Assembly: GCA_050633585.1 (NCBI GenBank) | Contig: JBOEGT010000061.1 | Location: 1-23,561, forward strand | Reading direction: 5' to 3' | Source: CALKZN01 sp050633585 | GTDB taxonomy: Bacteria > Pseudomonadota > Gammaproteobacteria > Arenicellales > Arenicellaceae | Length of the DNA stretch: 23,561 nucleotides | Notes under the pieces: generated by a model | The model's input: only the letters and a program-made list of their open reading frames with translations | Told to the model about the DNA's origin: nothing | The model's database searches: none | Part shown: positions 1-7,443 of the stretch, piece after piece | Numbering within the stretch: position 1 is the stretch's first letter | Layout: each line of letters starts with the position of its first letter | Made by a program: the position numbers and the translations under genes

Positions 1-461
1 ATTCCCACCGCAATGAGTTCACGCCGGATATAGATGGATTCAGCTGAAATGCCAATTTGTTCAAATACAGTTCCGCCTGTGAGAACAATACGTTTAGCTT
101 CGCTGGCTTTGAAGAGCGGTGCAGCTAACCAAAACCGATTGGATTGTGCGGTGAATTGAGCAAATTTTCTGGGGTGTGTTGGTGGGGATAAGCTGCCACC
201 GAGAACAACGATAGCATCGGCCTTAGGTGTTTCTTTGATGCTAAATTGAGGGTATTTTTGTTCGAGATGGCTGGTCAAAAAGTTAGCAACGTAGATGTTT
301 GAGCTTAGTAGGAAGACAATGATGCCAAGCCAAGCGAACTTTTTGGCTAAATCACTTAAGTATAAAAAGCGGCATATAACAATCAATGCCATCATTAGGC
401 CAATAAAGCCAACGGGGTACGCCAAGTGAGTGAGAACTTTTTGAATTAAAACAGTGTCCAT
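1..461 (-). CDS. YdcF/ElyC-type DUF218 membrane protein, 3' end beyond window
   Basis: The minus strand is open from an ATG at 461 to the window edge, giving 153 codons with no stop, so the C-terminus is missing. Two hydrophobic helices lie at about residues 14-34 and 42-60. The segment ADAIVVLGGS follows, then KRIVLTGG and a region ending in RRELIAVG. This order (two N-terminal membrane helices, then a Rossmann-like DUF218 domain opening with a VVLGG strand) matches the ElyC/YdcF/SanA family. ElyC in E. coli affects envelope and lipid-carrier metabolism at the inner membrane; that role is known for the family and not shown here. The gene is divergent from the haloperoxidase gene, with 244 bp between the starts. 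Family assignment is fairly sure; specific function is unknown. Confidence 0.75.
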   Translation of the reverse strand, partial: MDTVLIQKVLTHLAYPVGFIGLMMALIVICRFLYLSDLAKKFAWLGIIVFLLSSNIYVANFLTSHLEQKYPQFSIKETPKADAIVVLGGSLSPPTHPRKFAQFTAQSNRFWLAAPLFKASEAKRIVLTGGTVFEQIGISAESIYIRRELIAVG

Positions 462-559
462 GAGCTTCTAAGATTAAGATAAGCTGTTTTTCGGTAAGCA
501 TATTGTAGCTGTAATCCTCCTATTTGCCTATTCGTTAACTCAATCGTGGGAGTTATCAG

Positions 560-587
560 TTGTTTGGGAGTTTTTGCTAGTGATAAT
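560..587 (+). promoter_or_regulatory. candidate sigma70 promoter for the haloperoxidase unit
   Basis: TTGTTT at 560-565 and GATAAT at 582-587 are separated by 16 bp, about 115 bp before the start at 706. The match is moderate and comes from inspection only. The surrounding 462-705 interval is AT-rich and shows no other convincing gene. Confidence 0.3.
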
Positions 588-705
588 TCTCATTTGATAT
601 CCGTTATTTTTCAGACTAATACTGATACAAATAGTTACGTTTATAGCGAGTGTTTTTTGTGGAATTTTAATAAAATTGCGTCACAGAAAATTATGGAATT
701 AAAAA

Positions 706-2085
706 ATGTCTATTACACGACGTCAATTATTAAAAAGTATGGCTGCCATTCCAATGATGCAGCTGGTGGGTTGTTCTACCGTAGAGTTTGGAAGTCAACA
801 GTCTTATTTAACGCAAATCCTTGAGCCTAAAAACCAGAATACAGTTTTCCATTGGATTGATATTGCTCTGCAGCAGGTGCGAGATCAGCGTGTGGCACCT
901 CCCAGAGCTGCTTATAATTTTGCGATGCCAATGGTTGCGGGTTTTTTAGCATCGAATAGTATCACCCAAGAATATGATGAGCCTTATGGTATTGGTGTTG
1001 GGCCTAAAGACGCTGATCCAGAGATTGCTTATGGAATCGCCTTTGCAACTGCAGCAGCGGAGGTGTTTCAGCAGCCTTTTATCATAGAAAAGTCACGATT
1101 TTTGACATCATTCCCAGATAGCCAGTCAAAATCGTTGGCGATTGAATGGGGTAAAAAAGTGGGTAAGGCAGTCATTCGTTTTCGTAATGATGATGGTTCT
1201 GAACCCAGTGAAGTCAATTATTATTTTGACAATTATCAACGACGGCAAGATAGTTTGAGGTGGCGTCCAACTGGTCCCTTCTATTCAGCAAAGCCCGGCC
1301 CTGCGTTTGGTTCCTTTGATAGAGGTCTTTTTCCGAGCCATGGCAAGATCACGCCTTGGACAATGACGTCGGGTGACCAGTTTCGTGTGAGGGATTTTTA
1401 TGATCCAGCAAGCCCAGAGTTTGCAAAAGAGTTCGATCTGATTCGTCGGTTGGGCGGTGCAGACAGCACAATGAGAACGAAAGATGAATCTGAAATTGCC
1501 CTTTTCTGGGAAGATGGTCCGTGGGGGATTACACCTCCTGGGCACTTTATTTACTTGGGAATACAAGTGCTTCAACATCGACAGCTGAGTTTTGCCCAAT
1601 TAGCGAGAAGTTTTGCATTGATAGGTATGACGCAATGCGACGCGTCCATTTGTGCGTGGGATAACAAGTATCATCACGATATCGTCAGGCCAGAAAGTGC
1701 GATTCGTCAACGTTCAGCGCAATTTAACAACACGGATCCAGCAGTGATTCAGCAAAGTAATTGGCGCAGTTATATTCCGACGCCATCTTTTCCTTCGTAT
1801 ACCTCAGGTCACTCAACTTTTGGTGCGGCGGGTGCAAAATTAATTGCGCTAATTAACGGCTCAGACAGTATTTCTGTGACTGGGCAGTCTCCTGACTTGG
1901 TGCTGTGGCCTAAATTGCGAGGCGTGACTCGGCATTGGACGAGCCTGAGCCAAATCGCTGATGAGAATGGTTTAAGTCGCTTATATGGAGGGGTGCACTG
2001 GGAATTGGATCATACTGAGGCCATGCAGGCTGGGAAATCCATTGCTAGCAACGCGTTTAATCATTTTTTTCAAGCAAAAGTGTAG
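706..2085 (+). CDS. vanadium-dependent haloperoxidase-like Tat lipoprotein
   Basis: This 459-residue protein belongs to the vanadium haloperoxidase/PAP2 acid phosphatase superfamily. The N-terminus has a twin-arginine motif (TRRQLLK, R5-R6) followed by a lipobox LVGC with Cys23, so Tat export and lipidation are predicted. All three vanadate-binding motifs are visible: K321-x6-R328-P329; PSYTSGH at 363-369; and S424-R425-x5-H431-x3-D435. By alignment to Curvularia chloroperoxidase, W318 (three before K321) corresponds to Trp350 and F362 (seven before His369) to Phe397. Bromoperoxidases have His at the latter position. Such enzymes use hydrogen peroxide to oxidise halide to hypohalous acid; related bacterial proteins may instead be phosphatases. 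The barrel protein gene begins 8 bp after the stop, so the two are probably co-transcribed. No strong ribosome binding site is seen. Family is confident; substrate is not. Confidence 0.88.
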   Translation: MSITRRQLLKSMAAIPMMQLVGCSTVEFGSQQSYLTQILEPKNQNTVFHWIDIALQQVRDQRVAPPRAAYNFAMPMVAGFLASNSITQEYDEPYGIGVGPKDADPEIAYGIAFATAAAEVFQQPFIIEKSRFLTSFPDSQSKSLAIEWGKKVGKAVIRFRNDDGSEPSEVNYYFDNYQRRQDSLRWRPTGPFYSAKPGPAFGSFDRGLFPSHGKITPWTMTSGDQFRVRDFYDPASPEFAKEFDLIRRLGGADSTMRTKDESEIALFWEDGPWGITPPGHFIYLGIQVLQHRQLSFAQLARSFALIGMTQCDASICAWDNKYHHDIVRPESAIRQRSAQFNNTDPAVIQQSNWRSYIPTPSFPSYTSGHSTFGAAGAKLIALINGSDSISVTGQSPDLVLWPKLRGVTRHWTSLSQIADENGLSRLYGGVHWELDHTEAMQAGKSIASNAFNHFFQAKV

Positions 2086-2093
2086 GGGGATTC

Positions 2094-3095
2094 ATGGAAA
2101 TTAACATGATGAAAACATCGGTTTCACTGGTGTTATGCAGTGTTGCTTATATGAATTCTTATCGAGCATCTGCAGTGAATTTGAATTACGATAACTTGTC
2201 TTTTCTTGAAAAACCGATAGCAACACATATCGGTGATACCACGATTGAACTTAATGGGTTAATAGATGGCGCAGTAGATCTTGATGAAGATTCGAATACT
2301 GATTTTGTATTGACGAATCGGTTTCAGGTAAATGTAGAAACTCAGCTCGCGAATAGTTTCACTATCGGCGGTACTTATTTAGGTGAGTACGTGATTGATG
2401 ATGAAAATGAGTATGATGGCAATATTGCGTTGTATATTGGCGGCGTTGCGGGGACTGTATCGTTGGGTGATGTGACCGCGTTGGTGCAGGAAGAAACAAG
2501 TCGTCAATCAAAGGTAGGAAATGCCGAATTAAGTTTTGATTCTCAGTTAGGTGGATTAGCAGATGCTGGTATTACGTATACGGGCCGCTTAGGGCCTAGC
2601 CGATACGCATTAACAGTAGATGAAGACGAAAATTACTCAGTAGGAGCGGTTTATCAACGCCCTATTGGAAATAAAGATTATCGATTGTCGTTCAATTATC
2701 GAGATTCACGCTATGAAACTAGTGACGAATCAATGTTATTCGATTCGCGAGGTGTTCATTTTGTTGGTGCATTAACCTATGGCAGCACGGTATATGATTT
2801 TGGTCTTGGTTTAGAACGTTTGAGTTCTGATACGGTTAATGTTGACAGAAAGTACCTCTCGGCAGGTGTGTCTCATAAGGTTGGTGTTCTATCTCTTTCT
2901 GCAGAAGCGCATGTGGGTGATATCGATGGCCAGCAAGAAGTGTCTTATGCAGTAGGGGCGCGTTACGATATTGCTCGAGGAATGTCGGTGAACTTAGGTG
3001 TTAATCACAGTGATTCTGAGGTGATAGTAGAGGGGGTTAATATTGTTGATGAAGAAGATACTCGTGCGATTTTATCGTTTACTTATCGTTTTTGA
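2094..3095 (+). CDS. outer-membrane beta-barrel (porin-like) protein
   Basis: This 333-residue protein starts with a signal peptide (about residues 6-27, ending near RASA) and continues as alternating hydrophobic/polar strands rich in Gly, Tyr, Asp and Ser. It ends in FTYRF; a terminal Phe is the usual outer-membrane insertion signal. The repeated pattern of strands and acidic loops fits a general diffusion porin of roughly 16 strands, and the length is in the normal porin range. The start at 2094 has a good Shine-Dalgarno run (aggggg) about five bases upstream; a second in-frame ATG pair at 2106/2109 lacks one. The start is 8 bp after the haloperoxidase stop, suggesting translational coupling and a role in passing substrate or product across the outer membrane. 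That functional link is inference. The precise porin family is not recognised. Confidence 0.75.
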   Translation: MEINMMKTSVSLVLCSVAYMNSYRASAVNLNYDNLSFLEKPIATHIGDTTIELNGLIDGAVDLDEDSNTDFVLTNRFQVNVETQLANSFTIGGTYLGEYVIDDENEYDGNIALYIGGVAGTVSLGDVTALVQEETSRQSKVGNAELSFDSQLGGLADAGITYTGRLGPSRYALTVDEDENYSVGAVYQRPIGNKDYRLSFNYRDSRYETSDESMLFDSRGVHFVGALTYGSTVYDFGLGLERLSSDTVNVDRKYLSAGVSHKVGVLSLSAEAHVGDIDGQQEVSYAVGARYDIARGMSVNLGVNHSDSEVIVEGVNIVDEEDTRAILSFTYRF

Positions 3096-3169
3096 TCTGT
3101 GAGAAATACTCGAAAATAGCGTGTGCGTCTTTATGGTTTCTTAAGTGTTTTGACAGCGTGTTTTTAGTG

Positions 3170-3208
3170 ATTGCAACGTCAAAGGGCTATCTCGCATGGC
3201 GTTGCAAT
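3170..3208. repeat. inverted repeat upstream of trpB
   Basis: ATTGCAACG at 3170-3178 is perfectly inverted at 3200-3208. The pairing extends inward to 3181/3197 with one G-U, giving a 12-bp stem and a 15-base loop. There is no following T-tract, so it does not look like an intrinsic terminator. The right arm contains the putative trpB -35 hexamer, which makes an operator a reasonable guess. Confidence 0.5.
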
Positions 3209-3230
3209 GGTAGGATTAGATATTGATACT
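3202..3230 (+). promoter_or_regulatory. candidate trpBA promoter
   Basis: TTGCAA at 3202-3207, a 17-bp spacer and GATACT at 3225-3230 give a reasonable sigma70 promoter about 60 bp before trpB. The -35 element sits in the right arm of the inverted repeat. No tryptophan-rich leader peptide is visible between the promoter and trpB, so classical trp attenuation is unlikely. Confidence 0.35.
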
Positions 3231-3292
3231 CTATGAATATTTAAGCGTCGCTTGATAAACGATTTAAGCGCGCAAACTACACGTATTATTTG

Positions 3293-4570
3293 ATGAACTT
3301 ATTTGATTTTGAAGACGGTCGAGAAGGCTACTACGGTGAATACGGTGGAACTTTTTTGCCGGAAATTCTGCATACAACGATAGAAGAACTGAAAGTTGAG
3401 TTTCGCAAAGCGAAAGCTGATCCAACGTTTTGGCAGGAATTTATCGCGTTAATGCAGTCGTATTCTGGTCGACCTACTCCCGTTTCTTATTTAGAAAACC
3501 TTTCTAAAAAGTTGGGAGGCGCACAAATTTATATTAAGCGCGAAGACTTAAATCATACAGGCTCTCATAAAATCAATAATGTGATGGGTCAAGGTCTTTT
3601 GGTGAAGCGCATGGGAAAAACGCGTGTGATTGCTGAAACAGGCGCTGGCCAACATGGTTATGCGACGGCCACCATGGGTGCTCGATTTGGTTTTGATACG
3701 AAAATTTATATGGGTGCGCATGATGTAGCACGCCAACGGCCAAATGTTTTTTGGATGGAAAACATGGGAGCGGAAGTGGTGGCGGTCACAGATGGTCAAC
3801 AAACTTTGAAAGATGCCATTAATGAATGCCTCCGTGACTGGGTAACAAACATGGATAATACGCATTACGTGTTGGGGACGGCATGCGGTCCGCACCCATT
3901 TCCAGAGATGGTGTCATGGTTTCAATCTATTATTGGTCAAGAAGCACGCCAACAAATGTTAGATAACGCGGGAGGGTTGCCCGATCGTATTTTTGCTTGC
4001 GTCGGTGGCGGTTCGAATGCAATGGGTTTATTTCAAGGGTTTTTGGGCGATGAATCGGTTCAATTAATTGGTTGTGAAGCGGGTGGTCTTGGTGAAGGTA
4101 AAGGAAATCATGCCTCTCGTTTAGCGTATAAAGATGCTTCTGTAGGTGTTGCTCAAGGAATGAAAACGTTCTTTTTGCAAAATGATGATGGCAATATGCT
4201 TGAAACTCATTCTGTGGCTGCGGGCTTGGATTATATTGGTGTGAACCCAGTGTTAGTGCATTTATGGGAAAACGAACGTGTCCGCTTTGAGGCTGTGACA
4301 GATGATGAAGTGACAGAGGCATTGAAAATGGCGATGTTAACGGAAGGCGTGATTCCTGCTTTGGAAAGCTCACATGGTTTTGCTCAAGCGATTAAAGAGG
4401 CTGCAACAATGAAGCCTTCAGAGCGTGTATTGATTAATATGTCTGGTCGCGGCGATAAGGATATTTTCACAATTGCTGACGCCTTGGGTGATGAGCATTG
4501 GAAGCGATTTATTGCACAAAAAGCGGACGAGTATAAAGCGCAAAAAGACAGTTCTAGCCAAGAAGGATAA
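3293..4570 (+). CDS. trpB: tryptophan synthase beta subunit
   Basis: TrpB condenses indole with serine to make tryptophan, using pyridoxal phosphate. The 425-residue product (ATG at 3293; an adjacent TTG at 3290 is a less likely start) carries the PLP lysine K93 in HTGSHKINN, the ETGAGQHG loop, the GGGSNAMG phosphate-binding glycine loop and the C-terminal SGRGDKDIF motif. It is about 25 residues longer than E. coli TrpB, with an extra N-terminal segment and a charged C-terminal tail. No Shine-Dalgarno sequence precedes the start, which is unusual. The trpA start lies 3 bp after the stop, giving the normal coupled pair. No other trp gene is in the window. The region after CEAGG differs from E. 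coli, so it may be a divergent TrpB subtype. Confidence 0.96.
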   Translation: MNLFDFEDGREGYYGEYGGTFLPEILHTTIEELKVEFRKAKADPTFWQEFIALMQSYSGRPTPVSYLENLSKKLGGAQIYIKREDLNHTGSHKINNVMGQGLLVKRMGKTRVIAETGAGQHGYATATMGARFGFDTKIYMGAHDVARQRPNVFWMENMGAEVVAVTDGQQTLKDAINECLRDWVTNMDNTHYVLGTACGPHPFPEMVSWFQSIIGQEARQQMLDNAGGLPDRIFACVGGGSNAMGLFQGFLGDESVQLIGCEAGGLGEGKGNHASRLAYKDASVGVAQGMKTFFLQNDDGNMLETHSVAAGLDYIGVNPVLVHLWENERVRFEAVTDDEVTEALKMAMLTEGVIPALESSHGFAQAIKEAATMKPSERVLINMSGRGDKDIFTIADALGDEHWKRFIAQKADEYKAQKDSSSQEG

Positions 4571-4573
4571 ATC

Positions 4574-5344
4574 ATGAGTTCGTTGAAAAAATATTTGGTT
4601 GAGCGTCGCCAAGACAAAGAGTGCTTAGTCATGACGCATGTCGTATGTGGTTATCCGTCGTTTGAAGATAACTGGAAAGAGTTAGAAATCATGCAACAAT
4701 TTGATGTTGATATGGTTGAACTTCAGTTTCCTTTTTCAGAGCCTAGTGCTGATGGACCATTGTTTGTGAAAGCCAATCAAGAAGCGATTGATCGTGGCGT
4801 TACCGTCAATGATTGCTTTGAGTTCATGCAGAAGGTGACGGCTCATTTTTCGTTTAAAGTCATCATGATGGGGTATTACAATACTGTTTTTAAAACTGGC
4901 CATCAGGCATTTTTAGACAGGTTATCTCAAGCAGGGGCAGCAGGGTTTATTTTGCCCGACTTGCCTGTTGATGAGGCTTCTGAATTGCATGCACTAGGTG
5001 AAGAGCTCGATTTGGCTCCCATTGTTTTGATGACACCCACAAATACCGATGAGCGATTAGCTAAGTTGGCTGCTTCGGCTGATGGTTTTATTTATACCGT
5101 TGCACGTCGTGGAGTGACGGGTTCTCAAACGGATATGGATAATGAAGTGGCAACCTTTGTAGATCGTTGCAGGCAGGCGACTGACCTACCGTTGGCTGTT
5201 GGATTTGGTGTGAGTGATAAGAATGATATTGAGTTTATTGCAAAGCATGCCGATATTGCGGTGATTGGTACGGCAGCATTGCGCGCTTGGGAAACTGGGA
5301 AAGAAGCGGCGTTGACAACCTTCTTTGAAGAGTTGCTCGCATAG
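4574..5344 (+). CDS. trpA: tryptophan synthase alpha subunit, atypical
   Basis: TrpA cleaves indole-3-glycerol phosphate to indole, which is channelled to TrpB. The 256-residue TIM barrel keeps the two catalytic acids at E. coli numbering: Glu49 (MVELQFPFSE) and Asp60 (SADGP). It also keeps the GVTGS loop and the GFGVS phosphate-binding turn. Several usually conserved segments differ: the first strand reads MTHVVCGYPS where E. coli has a PFVTLGDP-type sequence, and the loop 2 region reads ELQFPFSEPS instead of ELGIPFSDPL. Because the catalytic residues are intact, activity is expected. It follows trpB by 3 bp. The stop lies only 6 bp from the convergent lipoprotein gene, with no terminator between them. 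Confidence 0.95.
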   Translation: MSSLKKYLVERRQDKECLVMTHVVCGYPSFEDNWKELEIMQQFDVDMVELQFPFSEPSADGPLFVKANQEAIDRGVTVNDCFEFMQKVTAHFSFKVIMMGYYNTVFKTGHQAFLDRLSQAGAAGFILPDLPVDEASELHALGEELDLAPIVLMTPTNTDERLAKLAASADGFIYTVARRGVTGSQTDMDNEVATFVDRCRQATDLPLAVGFGVSDKNDIEFIAKHADIAVIGTAALRAWETGKEAALTTFFEELLA

Positions 5345-5350
5345 AAAATC

Positions 5351-5782
5351 TTATTTCTTCGTTTGCTCAAATTTTTCAAGAGTGTTTTGGTTTTCTTGAA
5401 CTTTTTTGAGTAATACTTCCATATGCTGTCTTAGTGCTTCATTTTCAGTGTTGTTTTCGTCTAAATTAGCTTCAAGTTCTTGCAACTTGGTTTTGACATT
5501 GTCTACGTCGCTGATGCTTTTTTCTTCAGTTTGATTGTTGCTTGAGCTATCGACGGGGTTAACCTCGAGGTTTTGTTTGGGGGAGGTTTCTACTGCTGCG
5601 TTTTCCTTGTCTTGTTGCATTTGATCGTGACTTATCCCTTCCTGAGCCTGTAAGTCGGCTGGAATAGCTTTCTGGACTTCTTGGTTCTTGTTGGTATTAT
5701 TTTCATTGCTACACGCCGCGATTACGCACAGAAATAAGCTAGCATGCAGCAAAAAACAGAACTGACCAAATTGTCTTATCAT
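5351..5782 (-). CDS. small coiled-coil lipoprotein, unknown function
   Basis: This 143-residue protein has a hydrophobic signal and a clear lipobox, I21-A22-A23-C24, so it should be a lipoprotein. Asn24 to about residue 90 is polar, rich in Asn, Gln, Glu and Ser, and likely disordered. Residues about 92-140 show a heptad pattern of Leu and Val with acidic and Gln residues, indicating a coiled coil. No known domain is recognised. The start is 44 bp downstream of the photolyase stop on the same strand, so read-through is plausible, although a functional link to photolyase is not obvious. The low-complexity middle suggests a fast-evolving surface or envelope protein. Confidence 0.7.
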   Translation of the reverse strand: MIRQFGQFCFLLHASLFLCVIAACSNENNTNKNQEVQKAIPADLQAQEGISHDQMQQDKENAAVETSPKQNLEVNPVDSSSNNQTEEKSISDVDNVKTKLQELEANLDENNTENEALRQHMEVLLKKVQENQNTLEKFEQTKK

Positions 5783-5826
5783 TATTTATTTTCCGCTTTT
5801 GAAGTGATTCCCTGTCTAATACTGAG

Positions 5827-7296
5827 TTATTCTTCTAGAGTTTTCAAGTCTTTGTAACGATCCAGTGCATTTATCCGAGCAATCTTGTGGTCAACCATTG
5901 GCGCGGGATATGTGATGTTGATACTGACGTCGGCTTCGCGGAGTATTTCCGAAGGGGCTTCCCAAGGTTTGTGAATGTACTTGTTAGGCAGTTTGGAGAG
6001 TTCGGGAACCCATTGGCGGATATAGTGTCCTTGGGCATCGAATTTTTCGCTTTGAAGGACAGGGTTGAAAATGCGGAAAAAGGGTGCGGCATCTGCGCCA
6101 CAGCCAGCGCACCACTGCCAGCTAGCTGAGTTGCTTGCTAAGTCAGCATCTAGCAGTGTGTCCCAAAACCATTTTGCGCCTTCCTGCCAATGTATTAAGA
6201 GATCTTTGCATAAAAATGATGCGACGATCATGCGAACGCGATTATGCATATATCCAGTTTGCCATAATTCTCGCATGCCTGCGTCAACGAGGGGGTAGCC
6301 AGTTTGCCCTTTCTGCCATGCTGTTAAGTGACGGTTGTTTGTCTCCCATCGAAAGTGATTAAATCGCGCGTTGAAATTCTGGTGCGGTAATTCAGGGAAG
6401 TGGTAAAGTTGATAATAGCTAAACTCACGCCACCCGATTTCACTTAAGTACCTGTCGATATCAGTGGTGTCATTTTGCATTCTCATTTGTTGCGCTTCAT
6501 GCCAAATTTGACGGACGCTGATTTCACCGAAGGCTAAATGAGGTGAAAGTAGTGATGTTCCCGAAACACTTGGAATGTTTCGGGAATCATCATAACGATG
6601 TATGGCAGATTCTTGAAATGAGCTCCATTGATGTTGCGCGGTGTGTTCACCCGCTGTCCATGTCTCTGCAATCTGAATTGACCAATCTGGATTGGACGGC
6701 AGTAAGCATAAGTCTTCTAGGTCAACGCTATCTAGCACTGACCATTTACTTGGAGAGGGTAGCTTGGGTTTTGGGAGCGGTTCAGGTGGAATCAAATCAT
6801 GATGAAAGCGCTGAGTGCAATGTTTCCAATAAGGCGTAAATACTTTGAAAGGGTTGCCTTGCTTATTAAATTGTTGCCAAGGTTCGCTGAGTAGGTTGTT
6901 ATTAAATGAATGAACCGTGATGCCGTGAGTGCTTAAGCTCTTTTTTAGTTCGATGTCTTGTTGAATATGATGTGGTTCGTATCGCCTATTCCAATAAATG
7001 TCGTAACATTGGTTATCTTCGCAAAGTGCTAATAAAATATTTAAAGTGTTTCGCTTTTGAGATGCTTGGAAAAACGTGAGTGTTGTTTCTTCATCAGCAA
7101 GCTGTTCTTGCAAGCAGGCTAAAGAGTGATGGAGGTACCATTGACTGGCACCTCCCATAGACCAAGTGTGCTTATCTGTATCTTGAATAAATACGGGTAA
7201 CATAGCCGTATGTTTTGCTGCTTCAGAGAGGGCTTGATTGTCATAGAGACGTAAATCCCGTCTAAAAAGCATGATTGAGCGAGTCTGTTTTTGCAT
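5827..7296 (-). CDS. phrB: deoxyribodipyrimidine photolyase (CPD photolyase)
   Basis: Photolyase uses FAD and blue light to split cyclobutane pyrimidine dimers. The ATG at 7296 gives 489 residues and places the FRRDLRL motif near residue 10, as in E. coli PhrB; a TTG at 7329 would add 11 residues and is less likely. The N-terminal half is the antenna-binding alpha/beta domain. The C-terminal FAD domain shows TSLLSPHLAFGEIS, the GREFSYYQLYHFP-like region as GWREFSYYQL, TGYPLVDAGMREL, MHNRVRM, and the signature WQWCAGCGADAAPFFRIFNP starting at W393. These motifs fit class I photolyases rather than plant cryptochromes. The two cysteines at 396 and 399 are a minor variation. The lipoprotein gene follows on the same strand, and the BON/OmpA gene is divergent. 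Confidence 0.95.
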   Translation of the reverse strand: MQKQTRSIMLFRRDLRLYDNQALSEAAKHTAMLPVFIQDTDKHTWSMGGASQWYLHHSLACLQEQLADEETTLTFFQASQKRNTLNILLALCEDNQCYDIYWNRRYEPHHIQQDIELKKSLSTHGITVHSFNNNLLSEPWQQFNKQGNPFKVFTPYWKHCTQRFHHDLIPPEPLPKPKLPSPSKWSVLDSVDLEDLCLLPSNPDWSIQIAETWTAGEHTAQHQWSSFQESAIHRYDDSRNIPSVSGTSLLSPHLAFGEISVRQIWHEAQQMRMQNDTTDIDRYLSEIGWREFSYYQLYHFPELPHQNFNARFNHFRWETNNRHLTAWQKGQTGYPLVDAGMRELWQTGYMHNRVRMIVASFLCKDLLIHWQEGAKWFWDTLLDADLASNSASWQWCAGCGADAAPFFRIFNPVLQSEKFDAQGHYIRQWVPELSKLPNKYIHKPWEAPSEILREADVSINITYPAPMVDHKIARINALDRYKDLKTLEE

Positions 7297-7320
7297 GTAT
7301 TTTGTTACAAAGTGTAAAAA

Positions 7321-7349
7321 TAAATTCAACTATCGTTATAAGATGTCAA
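7321..7349 (-). promoter_or_regulatory. candidate phrB promoter
   Basis: On the minus strand a perfect -35 TTGACA occupies 7349-7344, followed after 17 bp by AATTTA at 7326-7321. The -10 element is poor, so the call rests mainly on the -35 hexamer and its position 25-50 bp before the phrB start. Confidence 0.3.
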
Positions 7350-7378
7350 ATTCATGTAAATTATGCTTAAATAAATAA

Positions 7379-7407
7379 GCTTGAATGTCGATTGGCATTG
7401 ATCAAGC
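7379..7407. repeat. inverted repeat in the phrB/BON-OmpA intergenic region
   Basis: GCTTGA at 7379-7384 is inverted as TCAAGC at 7402-7407, with inner ATG/CAT steps that also pair. The right half overlaps the spacer of the promoter at 7392-7421, a layout typical of a repressor or activator site. Confidence 0.35.
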
Positions 7408-7421
7408 ATACGACAGATAAT
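7392..7421 (+). promoter_or_regulatory. candidate promoter for the BON/OmpA-HHH operon
   Basis: TTGGCA at 7392-7397, an 18-bp spacer and GATAAT at 7416-7421 each match five of six consensus positions. Transcription would start near 7428, just upstream of the Shine-Dalgarno sequence agagga at 7431-7436. Confidence 0.45.
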
Positions 7422-7443
7422 AAAAAAAAGAGAGGATAACTCC

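Noticed and set aside
546..824. Plus-strand ORF overlapping the haloperoxidase start
   Set aside because: It is out of frame with the Tat/lipobox protein and has no recognisable features; its second half is the shadow of that gene.
3150..3155. Perfect -35 TTGACA upstream of trpB
   Set aside because: No -10-like hexamer occurs 15-19 bp downstream; the TTGCAA/GATACT pair fits better.
3096..3292. Possible trp leader peptide and attenuator
   Set aside because: No short ORF with tandem Trp codons and no T-run after the hairpin.
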